The position numbers were made by a program, and so were the translations under genes. Under the pieces are notes generated by a model. It was given only the letters and a program-made list of their open reading frames with translations, did no database searches and had not been told where the DNA came from. From Syntrophomonas sp. UBA5314 (GTDB lineage: Bacteria; Bacillota; Syntrophomonadia; Syntrophomonadales; Syntrophomonadaceae), in the NCBI GenBank assembly GCA_002410325.1, contig DHRK01000021.1, positions 1 through 27,562 on the forward strand: a stretch of 27,562 nucleotides of DNA, written 5' to 3'. Positions 8,574-16,387 of the stretch are shown piece by piece. The first letter of the stretch is position 1, and the number at the start of each line of letters is the position of its first letter.

Positions 8574-8834
8574 TCTATGTAATCTACCGTCATGGTTTTT
8601 ATGCGCGCAAGGTTTTGAACGGTCAGGTGACTTTAAGGTTGATATATGCGGCTAGTAGTGCAGTTCTCTTTATTACCTGGAATGCCTTCATTTAATATGA
8701 GTAATTTACAGTATGCTGTGGGGCCGATTTTAAACTTAAATGTTGAAATCTTAAACTATTCAATCCCTAAACACGACAGTTTGCTCCAAATACCCGGTAG
8801 TTGATTCACCTTATACCTATTTAAAAAGCTAAAG
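8574..8834. other. AT-rich intergenic stretch, no gene seen
   Basis: These 261 bases lie between the palindrome and the promoter of the protease cassette. No convincing ORF with a ribosome site, RNA gene or repeat is seen. The base composition turns clearly AT-rich here, as in the cassette that follows. Confidence 0.4.
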
Positions 8835-8843
8835 TGATATAAT
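8835..8843 (+). promoter_or_regulatory. Extended -10 promoter of the protease cassette
   Basis: TGATATAAT matches the extended -10 form TGnTATAAT exactly. No -35 hexamer is found at 16-18 bases upstream, as is usual for this class. It lies in a partial palindrome (TAAAGTGAT/ATTACTTTA), which could hold an operator. Transcription would begin near 8850, giving a leader of about 260 bases before the protease gene. Confidence 0.5.
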
Positions 8844-8918
8844 TACTTTAACCTATACCAGGTTGTGCTAAAAATAGCAATTATAACAAAAAAAGGTTTT
8901 TGAAGGGAGCTGAGTTTA

Positions 8919-8936
8919 ATGATGACAAAAAGCTAA
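8919..8936 (+). CDS. Possible five-codon leader ORF (MMTKS)
   Basis: ATG ATG ACA AAA AGC TAA is preceded by AAGGGAG nine bases upstream, a good ribosome site. The stop codon abuts the long hairpin at 8937-8980. A tiny ORF with a real ribosome site just before a hairpin recalls leader peptides that control downstream genes. It could equally be chance or the stub of a deleted gene, since the site is in a degraded neighbourhood. Confidence 0.3.
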   Translation: MMTKS

Positions 8937-8980
8937 ACCCCCAATAGGCAGGACTTATGCGGGAACTGCTTATTGGGGGT
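8937..8980 (+). promoter_or_regulatory. Long hairpin in the leader of the protease gene
   Basis: Arms 8937-8951 (ACCCCCAATAGGCAG) and 8966-8980 pair over 15 positions, one a G-U pair, around a 14-base loop. On the plus strand no T-run follows, so simple termination is unlikely there; on the minus strand a modest T-rich stretch follows (TTTAGCTTTTTG). It may be a leader structure, a barrier to RNA decay, or a terminator left by a lost minus-strand gene. Confidence 0.5.
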
Positions 8981-9110
8981 ATTGCCATGAGCCTTGCAAG
9001 ACAAAGATCAGGCTTGATATTATTTTAATTCATAGTTTATGGATATTCTAGCGTTTTTGCCAGGTCCTGATCCCCAAGATTTAAAGTTAATACAAATGAG
9101 GGGTGAAAAA

Positions 9111-9683
9111 ATGCTTAGAGGAAGAATAAAATTTGCCACAGTAATTGTACTTGTTACATTAATGATTACCTTGTCCACTAATACGGCTTCTGCATGGACA
9201 GGATTCAAATTGCTGGATATTGAGCAACGAAATCAGGAAGGAGATTTTTTGTGTTGGGCTGCTTGCGAACAGATGATTTGTAGGTATTTTGGAAATACGA
9301 GCATTACTCAGTACCAAATTGTTAATACGTTGTATAATCCTGTCGGTGACTTTCCAGCTGGTTATAGGGATATTTCAAGATCATTAAGTGCCTTAGGTAT
9401 TGCTAGTACTCCTTTAAGTTCTGCGGTGCCTGTAGGCGATATTATCAGTCAAATTGAAAATAACCAACCAATCATAGCTTGTGCTATTTTTCATAATGGC
9501 CCCAATAATTCGAATTATGGCCATGCAGTAGTGATCCGTGGGTATTGGGCTTTCACAGATATGAACTGGTACGATGTATATTGGGTTGACCCGAGACCAC
9601 AAAATGATCCATATGCGTATTTAGCATATAGTAGCTTTTGTTCTGATTGGACGTTAGGAAGCGTCTATGGAATATATATGTAA
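9111..9683 (+). CDS. Secreted papain-like (C39/AvrRpt2-like) cysteine protease
   Basis: This exported protein of 190 residues has a signal peptide (basic start, hydrophobic core, cut after TASA near residue 28). The mature part carries a papain-like triad in the expected order: Cys48 in LCWAACEQMI, His138 in YGHAVVIRGY, and Asp160 in VYWVDPRP; Gln39 or Gln42 could form the oxyanion hole. The pattern (WCWAA... then GHAVVI then DP) is that of papain-like cysteine proteases grouped as C39-like or peptidase C70. Unlike C39 bacteriocin processors it is not fused to an ABC transporter and faces outward. I chose the ATG at 9111, after a GAGGGG site seven bases away. An upstream in-frame ATG at 9039 adds 24 residues that do not look like a signal peptide. 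The gene is 17 bases from the next one and is AT-rich. Confidence 0.78.
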   Translation: MLRGRIKFATVIVLVTLMITLSTNTASAWTGFKLLDIEQRNQEGDFLCWAACEQMICRYFGNTSITQYQIVNTLYNPVGDFPAGYRDISRSLSALGIASTPLSSAVPVGDIISQIENNQPIIACAIFHNGPNNSNYGHAVVIRGYWAFTDMNWYDVYWVDPRPQNDPYAYLAYSSFCSDWTLGSVYGIYM

Positions 9684-9700
9684 ATAGGGGGTAGAACAAT

Positions 9701-10501
9701 TTGAAGCACAAATGGTTAGTATTAATTCTGAGCGGATTGCTCTTGCTTTTGTCAATTAATCCAGTATTGGCTGTAACACCTGATGAAAAAAGCATAATTG
9801 ATGAAGTTACCCCAACAGCTCAGAAGTTTGTTAAAGACCGTTCACCGGGACTCGACTTGGATAAAAAGCATTATGGCTTATCTGAAGCGGAATCTTTTGC
9901 TGATGGCACAATAAGTGATGGAATTCCATATTATTATATTTCCGAAACCATTACCAATAGTAATCAAATTTCCAAGGACATTTTCAGTCTAGGTGGATTT
10001 ATGTTTCCTATTATAGTCAATGGAAAACAAGCTGGCGTAGTTGATGTTCGTAATATTAAAGGAAAGTGGGACGTTTATGGTGTATTCAGTAATCTAACCT
10101 TGGAACAGGAATTGAGAGAGGCAAAAAGCCAGGTACAGGATATTTCCTCTACTATGTTGTTGCATGATGAATTTTTAGGTATTAGAGCCTTGCTTGTTAC
10201 AGATGGCGATAAATTCGACATGATACCATTGCGAAGCAATGACAGTTTAGGTTTGGTAAAGAACGAGAAGGTCTCATTTGATTCAAAAGCGGACACCTTT
10301 CGTCAAAGCATCAAAAATGCCATTGAATGGGCTAATGCACATCCAGGAATGGTCGGAGGAGGTATTATCCAAACTCCTCCTGAGTCAACATATGATATAC
10401 CAAAAAACCAGAACAAGTATATAATCACCGTAGGGGTAATCCTTGCCTTAGCGGCTGCAGTGTTAACAATCAAAAGGAGACATAAGAGCGTTGAGGAATA
10501 A
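9701..10501 (+). CDS. Exported, C-terminally membrane-anchored protein of unknown function
   Basis: I do not recognise this 266-residue protein. It has a signal peptide (KHKWLVLILSGLLLLLS, probable cut after VLA near residue 24), an exported region of about 210 residues without cysteines, and one C-terminal membrane helix near residues 240-257 followed by the basic tail KRRHKS. There is no LPXTG motif, so it is held by the helix alone, facing outward. The middle (IIVNGKQAGVVDVRNIKGKWDVYG, in part) reads like beta-strands. It starts at TTG, fifteen bases after the protease stop region, with an AGGGGG site. It is surely co-transcribed with the protease and may be its substrate, inhibitor or anchor; that is inference. 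Its stop codon overlaps the start of the next small ORF. Confidence 0.75.
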   Translation: MKHKWLVLILSGLLLLLSINPVLAVTPDEKSIIDEVTPTAQKFVKDRSPGLDLDKKHYGLSEAESFADGTISDGIPYYYISETITNSNQISKDIFSLGGFMFPIIVNGKQAGVVDVRNIKGKWDVYGVFSNLTLEQELREAKSQVQDISSTMLLHDEFLGIRALLVTDGDKFDMIPLRSNDSLGLVKNEKVSFDSKADTFRQSIKNAIEWANAHPGMVGGGIIQTPPESTYDIPKNQNKYIITVGVILALAAAVLTIKRRHKSVEE

Positions 10502-10617
10502 TGCTTTATATGCCCAATTCGGCGAAGTGGTTTATCTGCATCGTTTATGTACCTTTTCTATTGTGGTATGTACGGTATGGCGACCGGAAAATTAACGGTA
10601 TGGACAATATTGAATAG
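10501..10617 (+). CDS. Small membrane protein of 38 residues, translationally coupled
   Basis: The stop of the upstream gene and this start share bases (TAATG), and GAGG lies five bases before the ATG. The product has a short polar start (MLYMPNSAKW), a hydrophobic, aromatic-rich segment (FICIVYVPFLLWYV) long enough for one membrane span, and a charged tail (RYGDRKINGMDNIE). It ends nine bases before a hairpin. The overlap, ribosome site and membrane-like composition support a real gene, though no family is recognised. It may assist or be acted on by the two exported proteins encoded just upstream. Confidence 0.5.
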   Translation: MLYMPNSAKWFICIVYVPFLLWYVRYGDRKINGMDNIE

Positions 10618-10646
10618 AATAAAAATAGGGGGCCGATGGCCCCCTA
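10612..10646 (-). terminator. Intrinsic terminator of the flavin-binding protein gene
   Basis: TAGGGGGCC (10626-10634) and its exact complement (10638-10646) make a 9-bp stem with a three-base loop. On the minus strand it is followed by TATTTTTATTC, a good T-tract, six bases after the stop of the gene at 10652-11086. On the plus strand it could also halt the protease cassette, less efficiently. Confidence 0.8.
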
Positions 10647-10651
10647 AGAAC

Positions 10652-11086
10652 TTATAAAGCCAATTCTTCTTTGCCAGAGAAGTTTCGATCCATGCTCCAA
10701 ACGGTGGCGCTATCCGGCTGCAGCTGGAAGACCGCCAGTTTATTATAAAAATCCTCCATCTTGCCTTCTTCCTTCCATTGTCTTAAAAAACCCCGTGATG
10801 GATGCCGGGCTATTTCATCCTTAAGGGCATGGTCTGTCAACTCGGTCAAATTTCCTGAGACACGCAGTTGAATTCCCTTTTTGAAATCATTAAAACACAG
10901 TTCAACCCTGGGATTATTCTGGATCTGTTTATAGACATCCTTAAACGTGCCGGTATGAAATACAATCCCCGATTCGTCGGCGCGATAGAGCAGCATGCCC
11001 CGCACCCTCGTTTGATTGCCGTCAATGGTGGCGAGGAAAAAGGCCGGGTTGCTTTTCATCAGCTCAAATACATCCTGACGATTCAT
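10652..11086 (-). CDS. Pyridoxamine 5'-phosphate oxidase-like (FMN split-barrel) protein
   Basis: This cytoplasmic protein of 144 residues fits the pyridoxamine-phosphate-oxidase-like split-barrel fold that binds flavin. The order is typical: MKSNPAFFLATIDGNQTRVRGM near residues 10-31, a FHTGTFKDVYKQIQNNPRVELCF strand-helix unit in pieces near 42-65, and GIQLRVSGNLTEL near 71-83. Such small proteins are often called general stress or flavin-nucleotide binding proteins, and their substrate is usually unknown. A ribosome site AGGGGGGG precedes the ATG, and a promoter-like pair lies at 11110-11138, so it may be transcribed on its own although it follows the AraC gene. Confidence 0.85.
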   Translation of the reverse strand: MNRQDVFELMKSNPAFFLATIDGNQTRVRGMLLYRADESGIVFHTGTFKDVYKQIQNNPRVELCFNDFKKGIQLRVSGNLTELTDHALKDEIARHPSRGFLRQWKEEGKMEDFYNKLAVFQLQPDSATVWSMDRNFSGKEELAL

Positions 11087-11109
11087 TTGTAGTCCCCCCC
11101 TAGTAATAA

Positions 11110-11138
11110 GTAATACTTTACTGAAGGCAGGGGGCCAA
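11110..11138 (-). promoter_or_regulatory. Sigma-A-like promoter of the flavin-binding protein gene
   Basis: On the minus strand TTGGCC (11138-11133) and TATTAC (11115-11110) are 17 bases apart. Both hexamers match the consensus at four of six positions. The start of transcription would lie about 15 bases before the ATG. Confidence 0.4.
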
Positions 11139-11163
11139 TGCTTTCAAAATATTATCAAATAAT

Positions 11164-12072
11164 TTAATGATCCTCTTCTCCCTTATGAGAATTATACAGA
11201 TCAAGGTATTTTCTAGGTGACAGGCCCATCTTTTTGCTAAAGCGGCTGGAGAAATGCGATGTGCTGTTAAAGCCGCACTGTAGGGCAATTTGGGTGATAC
11301 CCGGTTTCCCTGCTCGCAGCAGTTTCTTGGCGTTGCTGAGGCGAATTTCGTTCAAATACTCCATTGGGCTTAGCCCGGTTTCTCTTTTAAACACTTTATG
11401 AAAATGCGATTCAGAAAGCCGGGCTAGGGCTGCCAGGCGGGCGATGCTTATTTGCTCACCGTAATGCTGGTGCATAAACCAGACTACTTTTTCAACCTCG
11501 ACGTCGGTAAGGACGCTTGAAACTCCGGGCGCCAGGTTTAACTGGCTCCTTATCAATTGATGAGTAATGATCAAGGCCATTGCATCCAGGGCGTTTTCCC
11601 GGCCCGGATACCGGTTTTCATACTCGGACATAAAGCCTTTGATTGAAGCCATTACCTCGGCGTTGACATAAAATGTAGCCCATGCGCATATCTGGGGAAG
11701 GCCGGAATCGTAGGCGGCGTACTGGGATTTGTAGAAGTCGCTGGCAATACATATAGCAAAGTAGCGTTTAAAGCTGTCTTCCACCGGTTCCTGGTGAGGG
11801 ATGCCCGGGGAAATTGCTAGCGTCAGGTACTTCCCGGGAATGATCGCGGGCGCTAATTCCTTAAAATACTGCTCTGGGCTGGGAAACAATATAAAAGAAT
11901 AAGAGGGATGAGTATGCCGCGGCCTGACGGCCATTCCGCAGTGCCCCAGGCTGGGGATGAAGAGCCCCAGATGGGTCGAAAGGTAGCAGTCAACATTGAG
12001 CAAATCGCTTTCGCTAATGTCCCCGAGCAGGCTTCTGATCCGGTTCATATGTGAAGGTGAGTCAACCGCCAT
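11164..12072 (-). CDS. AraC-family transcriptional regulator
   Basis: This is a 302-residue DNA-binding regulator. The C-terminal 100 residues contain the two helix-turn-helix motifs of the AraC/XylS family: ISIARLAALARLSESHFHKVF with RETGLSPMEYLNEIRL, then ITQIALQCGFNSTSHFSSRF and KKMGLSPRKYL. The N-terminal part is a sensor-like region, rich in histidine and proline (MAVRPRHTHPSYSF), perhaps cupin-like; its ligand is unknown. I chose the ATG at 12072, which has GGGGG eight bases upstream. An in-frame ATG at 12141 directly abuts the stop of the acyltransferase gene and would add 23 residues, but its ribosome site is poor. It follows the acyltransferase on the same strand, and could regulate that gene, its own, or the metal cluster upstream. 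Confidence 0.85.
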   Translation of the reverse strand: MAVDSPSHMNRIRSLLGDISESDLLNVDCYLSTHLGLFIPSLGHCGMAVRPRHTHPSYSFILFPSPEQYFKELAPAIIPGKYLTLAISPGIPHQEPVEDSFKRYFAICIASDFYKSQYAAYDSGLPQICAWATFYVNAEVMASIKGFMSEYENRYPGRENALDAMALIITHQLIRSQLNLAPGVSSVLTDVEVEKVVWFMHQHYGEQISIARLAALARLSESHFHKVFKRETGLSPMEYLNEIRLSNAKKLLRAGKPGITQIALQCGFNSTSHFSSRFSKKMGLSPRKYLDLYNSHKGEEDH

Positions 12073-12141
12073 ACAATATACCCCCAAACAAAGCGCGGTC
12101 TTTGGGACCGGATTATGCTTTTCCAAACGGGTTCGCCGCAT

Positions 12142-13212
12142 TTATGAGTGGTCAGTTCTTTTCTTTTTTACGCCCCCCAGAGCGCCGGCCAGCGGGGTGA
12201 GGCTAATCACATAGGTGGCGCACAGGGTAAGGCCCAGGGTTATCAGGAACTTGGCCGAAGTCCCTGGAGAAGTGGACCATAGACGGGGTTGATCCATAAC
12301 CCTTAATGACACAAACACCAGGAAGTTGGCTATCAGAGGATGCAGAAGATAAATCAGGAAGGATTGATCGGAAAACCAGTTGATAAAGCCCCCGACTTTC
12401 AGGGGAAAGCGGTGCAGCACCGCACGCATGAAGAAAAAGCTTACGGTGGCATAGACGATAACCGTGGGTTTTATGGAAAGTGCGAAGCTGGCCGTTTTAT
12501 AGCTGTCCCACAGGAGAAGGGCAAAGCTTAACACCCACCCAACCGTCCAGGAAAACCATGAAAAACGCCCGGACAGTTCCAGGTTTTGATCGTTTAAAGC
12601 CAGGTACATTCCCAGCAGGAAATAGAAGATCCAAACCGGGAAGGCTATTAAGTAAATTTGGGTATAAGCGCCGGAAAGGTGTATGGTTTTCAGGGCATTT
12701 AGATAGAGAACCAGCTGGCAGGCCAAAGACAACAGCAGGGAAATAAGCAGGAACCAACCGGGATGAGCCTCAAAACCCCGGCGTATAAACGGGTACAGCA
12801 GATAGAGCTGTATGATGATCACCACGAAATAGAGATGGGTAAAGCCGTTGCCCAGGAACAGATGCCGTACCATATCCGGCAGGATCAGGTGGGAATTCTG
12901 CAGGCCGTTGAAATAATAATGCAAGACCAGGCTGTAGAAGATGGTCCAGATAATATACGGTAAAAGAATTCTTCTAAAGCGCTTGCGGTAGAATTCAACC
13001 CTGGGTAAGAAACCGTCATGCAAGTCGCTTTGAAAAAGCAGGAAACCTGACAAAATGAGAAACATAGGGACTGAGAAACGGGCCAGTTGATTGCCATAGT
13101 AACCAAGCAGGGAAAGAGTCATATCCTGTGATGTGGTGTGTATGGCAATAACCGCCACAGTGGCGATCAAACGAAGAACATACAGATCATCGAAACTTCT
13201 TCCCCTGCTCAT
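12142..13212 (-). CDS. Membrane-bound acyltransferase, family 3 (OafA/YrhL type)
   Basis: This 356-residue integral membrane protein has about ten hydrophobic segments. The start, LYVLRLIATVAVIAIHTTSQD, carries the family pattern with its key histidine, and residues near 45-60 (FSVPMFLILSGFLLF) match the second conserved segment. YRKRFRRILLPYIIW near residues 74-88 is the usual basic loop. Members use cytoplasmic acyl-CoA to acylate sugars or other envelope molecules outside. A strong GGAGG site stands five bases before the ATG. The stop is followed at once by the longer possible start of the AraC gene. The target is unknown; an O-acetylated surface glycan is the usual one. Confidence 0.88.
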   Translation of the reverse strand: MSRGRSFDDLYVLRLIATVAVIAIHTTSQDMTLSLLGYYGNQLARFSVPMFLILSGFLLFQSDLHDGFLPRVEFYRKRFRRILLPYIIWTIFYSLVLHYYFNGLQNSHLILPDMVRHLFLGNGFTHLYFVVIIIQLYLLYPFIRRGFEAHPGWFLLISLLLSLACQLVLYLNALKTIHLSGAYTQIYLIAFPVWIFYFLLGMYLALNDQNLELSGRFSWFSWTVGWVLSFALLLWDSYKTASFALSIKPTVIVYATVSFFFMRAVLHRFPLKVGGFINWFSDQSFLIYLLHPLIANFLVFVSLRVMDQPRLWSTSPGTSAKFLITLGLTLCATYVISLTPLAGALGGVKKKRTDHS

Positions 13213-13240
13213 TCAGGCCTCCGGTATTATGACTTGTTCA

Positions 13241-13270
13241 GGGACGTAGACCGGCACTTGTCAACGTCCC
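13241..13270. repeat. REP-like imperfect palindrome
   Basis: GGGACGT (13241-13247) and ACGTCCC (13264-13270) pair across a 16-base loop in the 97-bp gap between the substrate-binding protein gene and the acyltransferase gene. No T-tract follows on either strand. The GGGACGT end is shared with the palindrome at 8519. REP-like identity is inferred from shape and position; it could also act as a weak transcription stop. Confidence 0.45.
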
Positions 13271-13309
13271 CGAATAAATACATGATACCATTATTGAACA
13301 GGGAATTTT

Positions 13310-14413
13310 CTATTCCATAGATAATTTTTTAAAGCCGCCAAAGTCTTTAGCCATTTGGGAGTAGACAGGTTTTCCATTGAGAAACGTATAGATTTCATCC
13401 GCTTTCTTTTCAGGATCAATATCTTTGAACTGTTCTGGATAGATGCTTTTGCCAATATAGTAAGCATCGGCCATGGCAGTATCAAGATTGGTAGTGTAAT
13501 AATTAAAGGGTAGAATGCCATATAATTCCGCATTTTTCACTGCGGCCAGGTTTTTATAATATGATGAGTTCTTGCCATAATCCTGCTGAACCAATGCGAA
13601 GCCGGCTTCATCAATAAAGATTTTATCAGGGTTCCAGCTTATCAGTTTTTCAAGATCTATGGTTATGGAGCCTGACTTTCCGGTTTCATCTACAACATTC
13701 CGAGCATGTACAGCAACAAACGGGGGGTATTGGGCCTGGGTACTCTGGATGCCGTGGGTGCCTTTCATTCCCACTGCTCCAACGTATACCGAGGGTTTCT
13801 GGTTGTCGGGAATGGCTTTAGTTCTATCTCCCAGATCCTGTTTACATTTTTCCATATATTCTACCACCGCCTGAGACCGCTGTTCCTGCCCCATAACCTT
13901 ACCGATCATATTGATTGAAGCGTAAGCTGTCTGATCAAAGGTTCCTAAAGCCCCATAGTTCAACACTACTACCGGTATTCCGGTCTTGGCTTGCAAAGAA
14001 TCGGCCGCCGCTTTATCCAATGAACTGTCGGCAAAAATTACATCAGGTTTAACTGACAATATCTTTTCAGCGTCAGGTGTTGAGTTGGGACCTCCGTTGC
14101 CGATTATCGGAAGGTTGGCTAGCTCGGGATAGGCCAGATAATAAGGTCGCCCGATGGGGCTGGTCTTTTCAAAATTCTCCACTCCTACCAGTTTGTCGAT
14201 TCCATTTACATAACAATAGAGTCGCAAAGAACCAGGCCCAATTGCAACTACGCCTTTAACCGGGGACGTAACTTCCACCTGTCTGGCCAGGGTATCGGTA
14301 AGCAAGATCTTTGATGCCCCTGATGAGTTGGTATTCTGGGATGTGCAGCTTCCGGCTGCAAGAGTGAGTGCCAGGCAGACTGTTAATAATAAGGCCGTTG
14401 TCTTTATTTTCAT
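13310..14413 (-). CDS. ABC importer substrate-binding lipoprotein (FecB/BtuF type)
   Basis: This 367-residue lipoprotein would capture a metal or metal chelate outside the membrane. The N-terminus has a lipoprotein signal with Cys23 in LAAGSC. The body has the helical-backbone periplasmic-binding-protein pattern: DTLARQVEVTSPVKGVVAIG near residues 39-58, SVKPDVIFADSSLDKAAADSL near 119-139, VVVLNYGALGTFDQ near 146-160 and ISWNPDKIFIDEAGFALV near 269-286. It is the third gene of the importer, 65 bases after the ATPase gene, with its own GGAGTG site. The neighbours FmdE and the His-rich protein point to a transition metal or its chelate rather than to a vitamin; the ligand cannot be read from sequence. 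Confidence 0.88.
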   Translation of the reverse strand: MKIKTTALLLTVCLALTLAAGSCTSQNTNSSGASKILLTDTLARQVEVTSPVKGVVAIGPGSLRLYCYVNGIDKLVGVENFEKTSPIGRPYYLAYPELANLPIIGNGGPNSTPDAEKILSVKPDVIFADSSLDKAAADSLQAKTGIPVVVLNYGALGTFDQTAYASINMIGKVMGQEQRSQAVVEYMEKCKQDLGDRTKAIPDNQKPSVYVGAVGMKGTHGIQSTQAQYPPFVAVHARNVVDETGKSGSITIDLEKLISWNPDKIFIDEAGFALVQQDYGKNSSYYKNLAAVKNAELYGILPFNYYTTNLDTAMADAYYIGKSIYPEQFKDIDPEKKADEIYTFLNGKPVYSQMAKDFGGFKKLSME

Positions 14414-14478
14414 TATTTTTCACTCCTTTGAAGGTTTTCTAGTAATTTTACTAACCGAACTGGGTTTATAAATCCCGT

Positions 14479-15231
14479 TTAAAGCGGCAAGACCACCGGA
14501 TGATTGCCAAATTGTTCTATGCTGACCGGAATGGAATAAACGCTTTCAACGTTTTCCGATGTTATGATTTCCAATCCCCCGGCGCTGAAAACCGTACCTT
14601 CTTTGAGAAATAGGAACTTATCAGCAAAACGTATTGCCTGGTTTAGATCATGCATGGTCACTATGGCTGCAATCTGTTTAGTTTTAACGATATGCTGAAT
14701 GATTTTAAGCACTTCAATCTGGTTTTTCAGATCAAGGCTGCTGGTTGGTTCGTCAAAAAGGAGTACATCGGGCTCTTGAGCCAAAGCCCTGGCAATAATA
14801 ACCTTTTGCAATTCACCACCGCTTAGTTCATCTAGATATCTCAGTGAGAAATCATTCAGATCTAGCAAGCCTAAGACCTGTTCCACAATTTTGAGATCCC
14901 GGGCCGAAACATCCCACTTGATGTAAGGTCTTCTTCCCAATAAAACCGCGTCAAAAACATTATGACGGGGAGTCTCCTGGCGCTGTGAAACATAACCGAT
15001 CCGTTTGGCCAGTTCCGAGCGGCTGAGCTTGAACACAGCTTCATTTTCAACCAGCACTACACCCTGCTGAGGTTTGAGAACGCGGTTGATGCATTTTAGC
15101 AGAGTGGTTTTACCCACTCCGTTAGTACCGAGAATAGCCAGGCATTCGCCTTGTTGCACCTGCAGGTTTACATCCTGGAGAATTGAGCGGCCGGGATAGT
15201 AAAAGGCCAGCCCCTGAATGGTTAAGATCAT
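14479..15231 (-). CDS. ABC importer ATPase (FecE/BtuD type)
   Basis: This 250-residue cytoplasmic ATPase powers the FecCD-type importer. All motifs are intact: Walker A GTNGVGKT at residues 35-42, Q-loop in VSQRQE near 81-86, signature LSGGELQK at 136-143, Walker B VLLFDEP at 156-162 and the switch histidine His194 in TMHDLNQ. The RRPYIKWDVSARD segment near 100-112 is typical of siderophore, cobalamin and metal-chelate importers. Its start overlaps the permease stop by four bases, so translation is coupled. Confidence 0.93.
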   Translation of the reverse strand: MILTIQGLAFYYPGRSILQDVNLQVQQGECLAILGTNGVGKTTLLKCINRVLKPQQGVVLVENEAVFKLSRSELAKRIGYVSQRQETPRHNVFDAVLLGRRPYIKWDVSARDLKIVEQVLGLLDLNDFSLRYLDELSGGELQKVIIARALAQEPDVLLFDEPTSSLDLKNQIEVLKIIQHIVKTKQIAAIVTMHDLNQAIRFADKFLFLKEGTVFSAGGLEIITSENVESVYSIPVSIEQFGNHPVVLPL

Positions 15232-16277
15232 TTTTTACCATACCCCTTCATGAGTAGATAGAGAAACAGCGGAGCCCCCAAAAAAGCAGTAACGGTTCCT
15301 ACGGGCAGTACCACCGGTGCAATTATGGTCCTGGCCACCGTATCTGATACCAGAAGCAACAGGGTCCCGGTTAGAGCTGAAGCCGGAATCAGAAAACGGT
15401 GATCGCCGCCGATGAATCGCCTGGTCAGATGAGGCCCTACTAGACCGATAAAACCGATAATACCCAGGAAAGATACTACGACCGCGGTAATCAGCGAGGC
15501 AGTGAACATGCCCCCCAAACGAACCCGCTGCACATTTACGCCCAGCCCCTGAGCGGATTCTTCGCCACTGTCCAGCGCATTGTAGTCCCAGCGCCTGATC
15601 AGGAAATAGACCGTGGATATGCTGATAATAATGGCCATAATAGCAACTTCGTTCCAGGAAGCACGTCCCAGGTCGCCGAATCGCCAAAAGACCGTAGCGG
15701 CCACCCGGACGTCTGGAGCGAAATTCTGGACAATACTTGTCCCGGCCTCAAACAGGGTAGAGAGAGCCATTCCGGCCAGTACCATGGCTTCCGGAGAAAC
15801 TCCCCGGATTTTAGCCAAAAGCAAAATAAAGACAGTTGCGATCATGGTCCACCCAAAAGCAGAAGTAGCAACCAGATAAGGATTCTGAATGATGACTGAA
15901 TCAGTAGCTGAGGTTTGAATTGACCCTGCGCCAAAAGAAATAATGGCAATTGTGGCACCAAATATGGCAGCATGTGACAAACCCAAGGTAAAAGGGGAAG
16001 CCAGCGGATTCCTAAGGGTGCTCTGCATCACGCAGGCTGCGACCGATAATCCTGCGCCGGCCAGGAAACCGGCTGCAATTCTGGGCAATCGGATATTCCA
16101 TATTACCGTTTGGGATACAGAATCCCCCTGCCCCATAACCGCCCTTACTACTTCGGAAATTTTCAATGGAGTAGACCCTGAAGTCATGGAAATAATTCCT
16201 ACGATGATGATCGCTACGAGCAACAAAATAAGTACTATTTTTTTCTTTGATGTATAGCTCAAATATTCTTGTGTCAC
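15228..16277 (-). CDS. ABC importer permease (FecCD/BtuC type)
   Basis: This 349-residue membrane protein has about nine to ten transmembrane segments and the FecCD signatures: IRLPRIAAGFLAGAGLSVAACVMQ near residues 62-85, NPLASPFTLGLSHAAIFGA near 90-108, WRFGDLGRASWNEV near 198-211 and GFIGLVGPHLTRRFIGGDHR near 271-290. The last is the loop that contacts the ATPase. As a homodimer it would pass a metal chelate inward. It starts at GTG with an AAGGAAG site. A 110-bp gap separates it from the fmdE-like gene. Confidence 0.92.
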   Translation of the reverse strand: MTQEYLSYTSKKKIVLILLLVAIIIVGIISMTSGSTPLKISEVVRAVMGQGDSVSQTVIWNIRLPRIAAGFLAGAGLSVAACVMQSTLRNPLASPFTLGLSHAAIFGATIAIISFGAGSIQTSATDSVIIQNPYLVATSAFGWTMIATVFILLLAKIRGVSPEAMVLAGMALSTLFEAGTSIVQNFAPDVRVAATVFWRFGDLGRASWNEVAIMAIIISISTVYFLIRRWDYNALDSGEESAQGLGVNVQRVRLGGMFTASLITAVVVSFLGIIGFIGLVGPHLTRRFIGGDHRFLIPASALTGTLLLLVSDTVARTIIAPVVLPVGTVTAFLGAPLFLYLLMKGYGKK

Positions 16278-16387
16278 GGTTATTCTTCCTTACTACACTG
16301 CTTTCATAAAAAACGGGTCCACCGGGGTATTCAACTTGTGGTTAAGCAGATGATCCTGTCATCGCCTTGACAAACTTTAAGTGTAAT

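Noticed and set aside
8459..8695. Plus-strand frame of 78 codons across the inverted repeat
   Set aside because: No ribosome site or known motif; half of it is the palindrome and the opposite strand of the BTAD fragment.
12073..12141. 23-residue N-terminal extension of the AraC regulator
   Set aside because: The ATG at 12141 lacks a ribosome site while the ATG at 12072 has GGGGG at good spacing. It remains possible because it abuts the previous stop.
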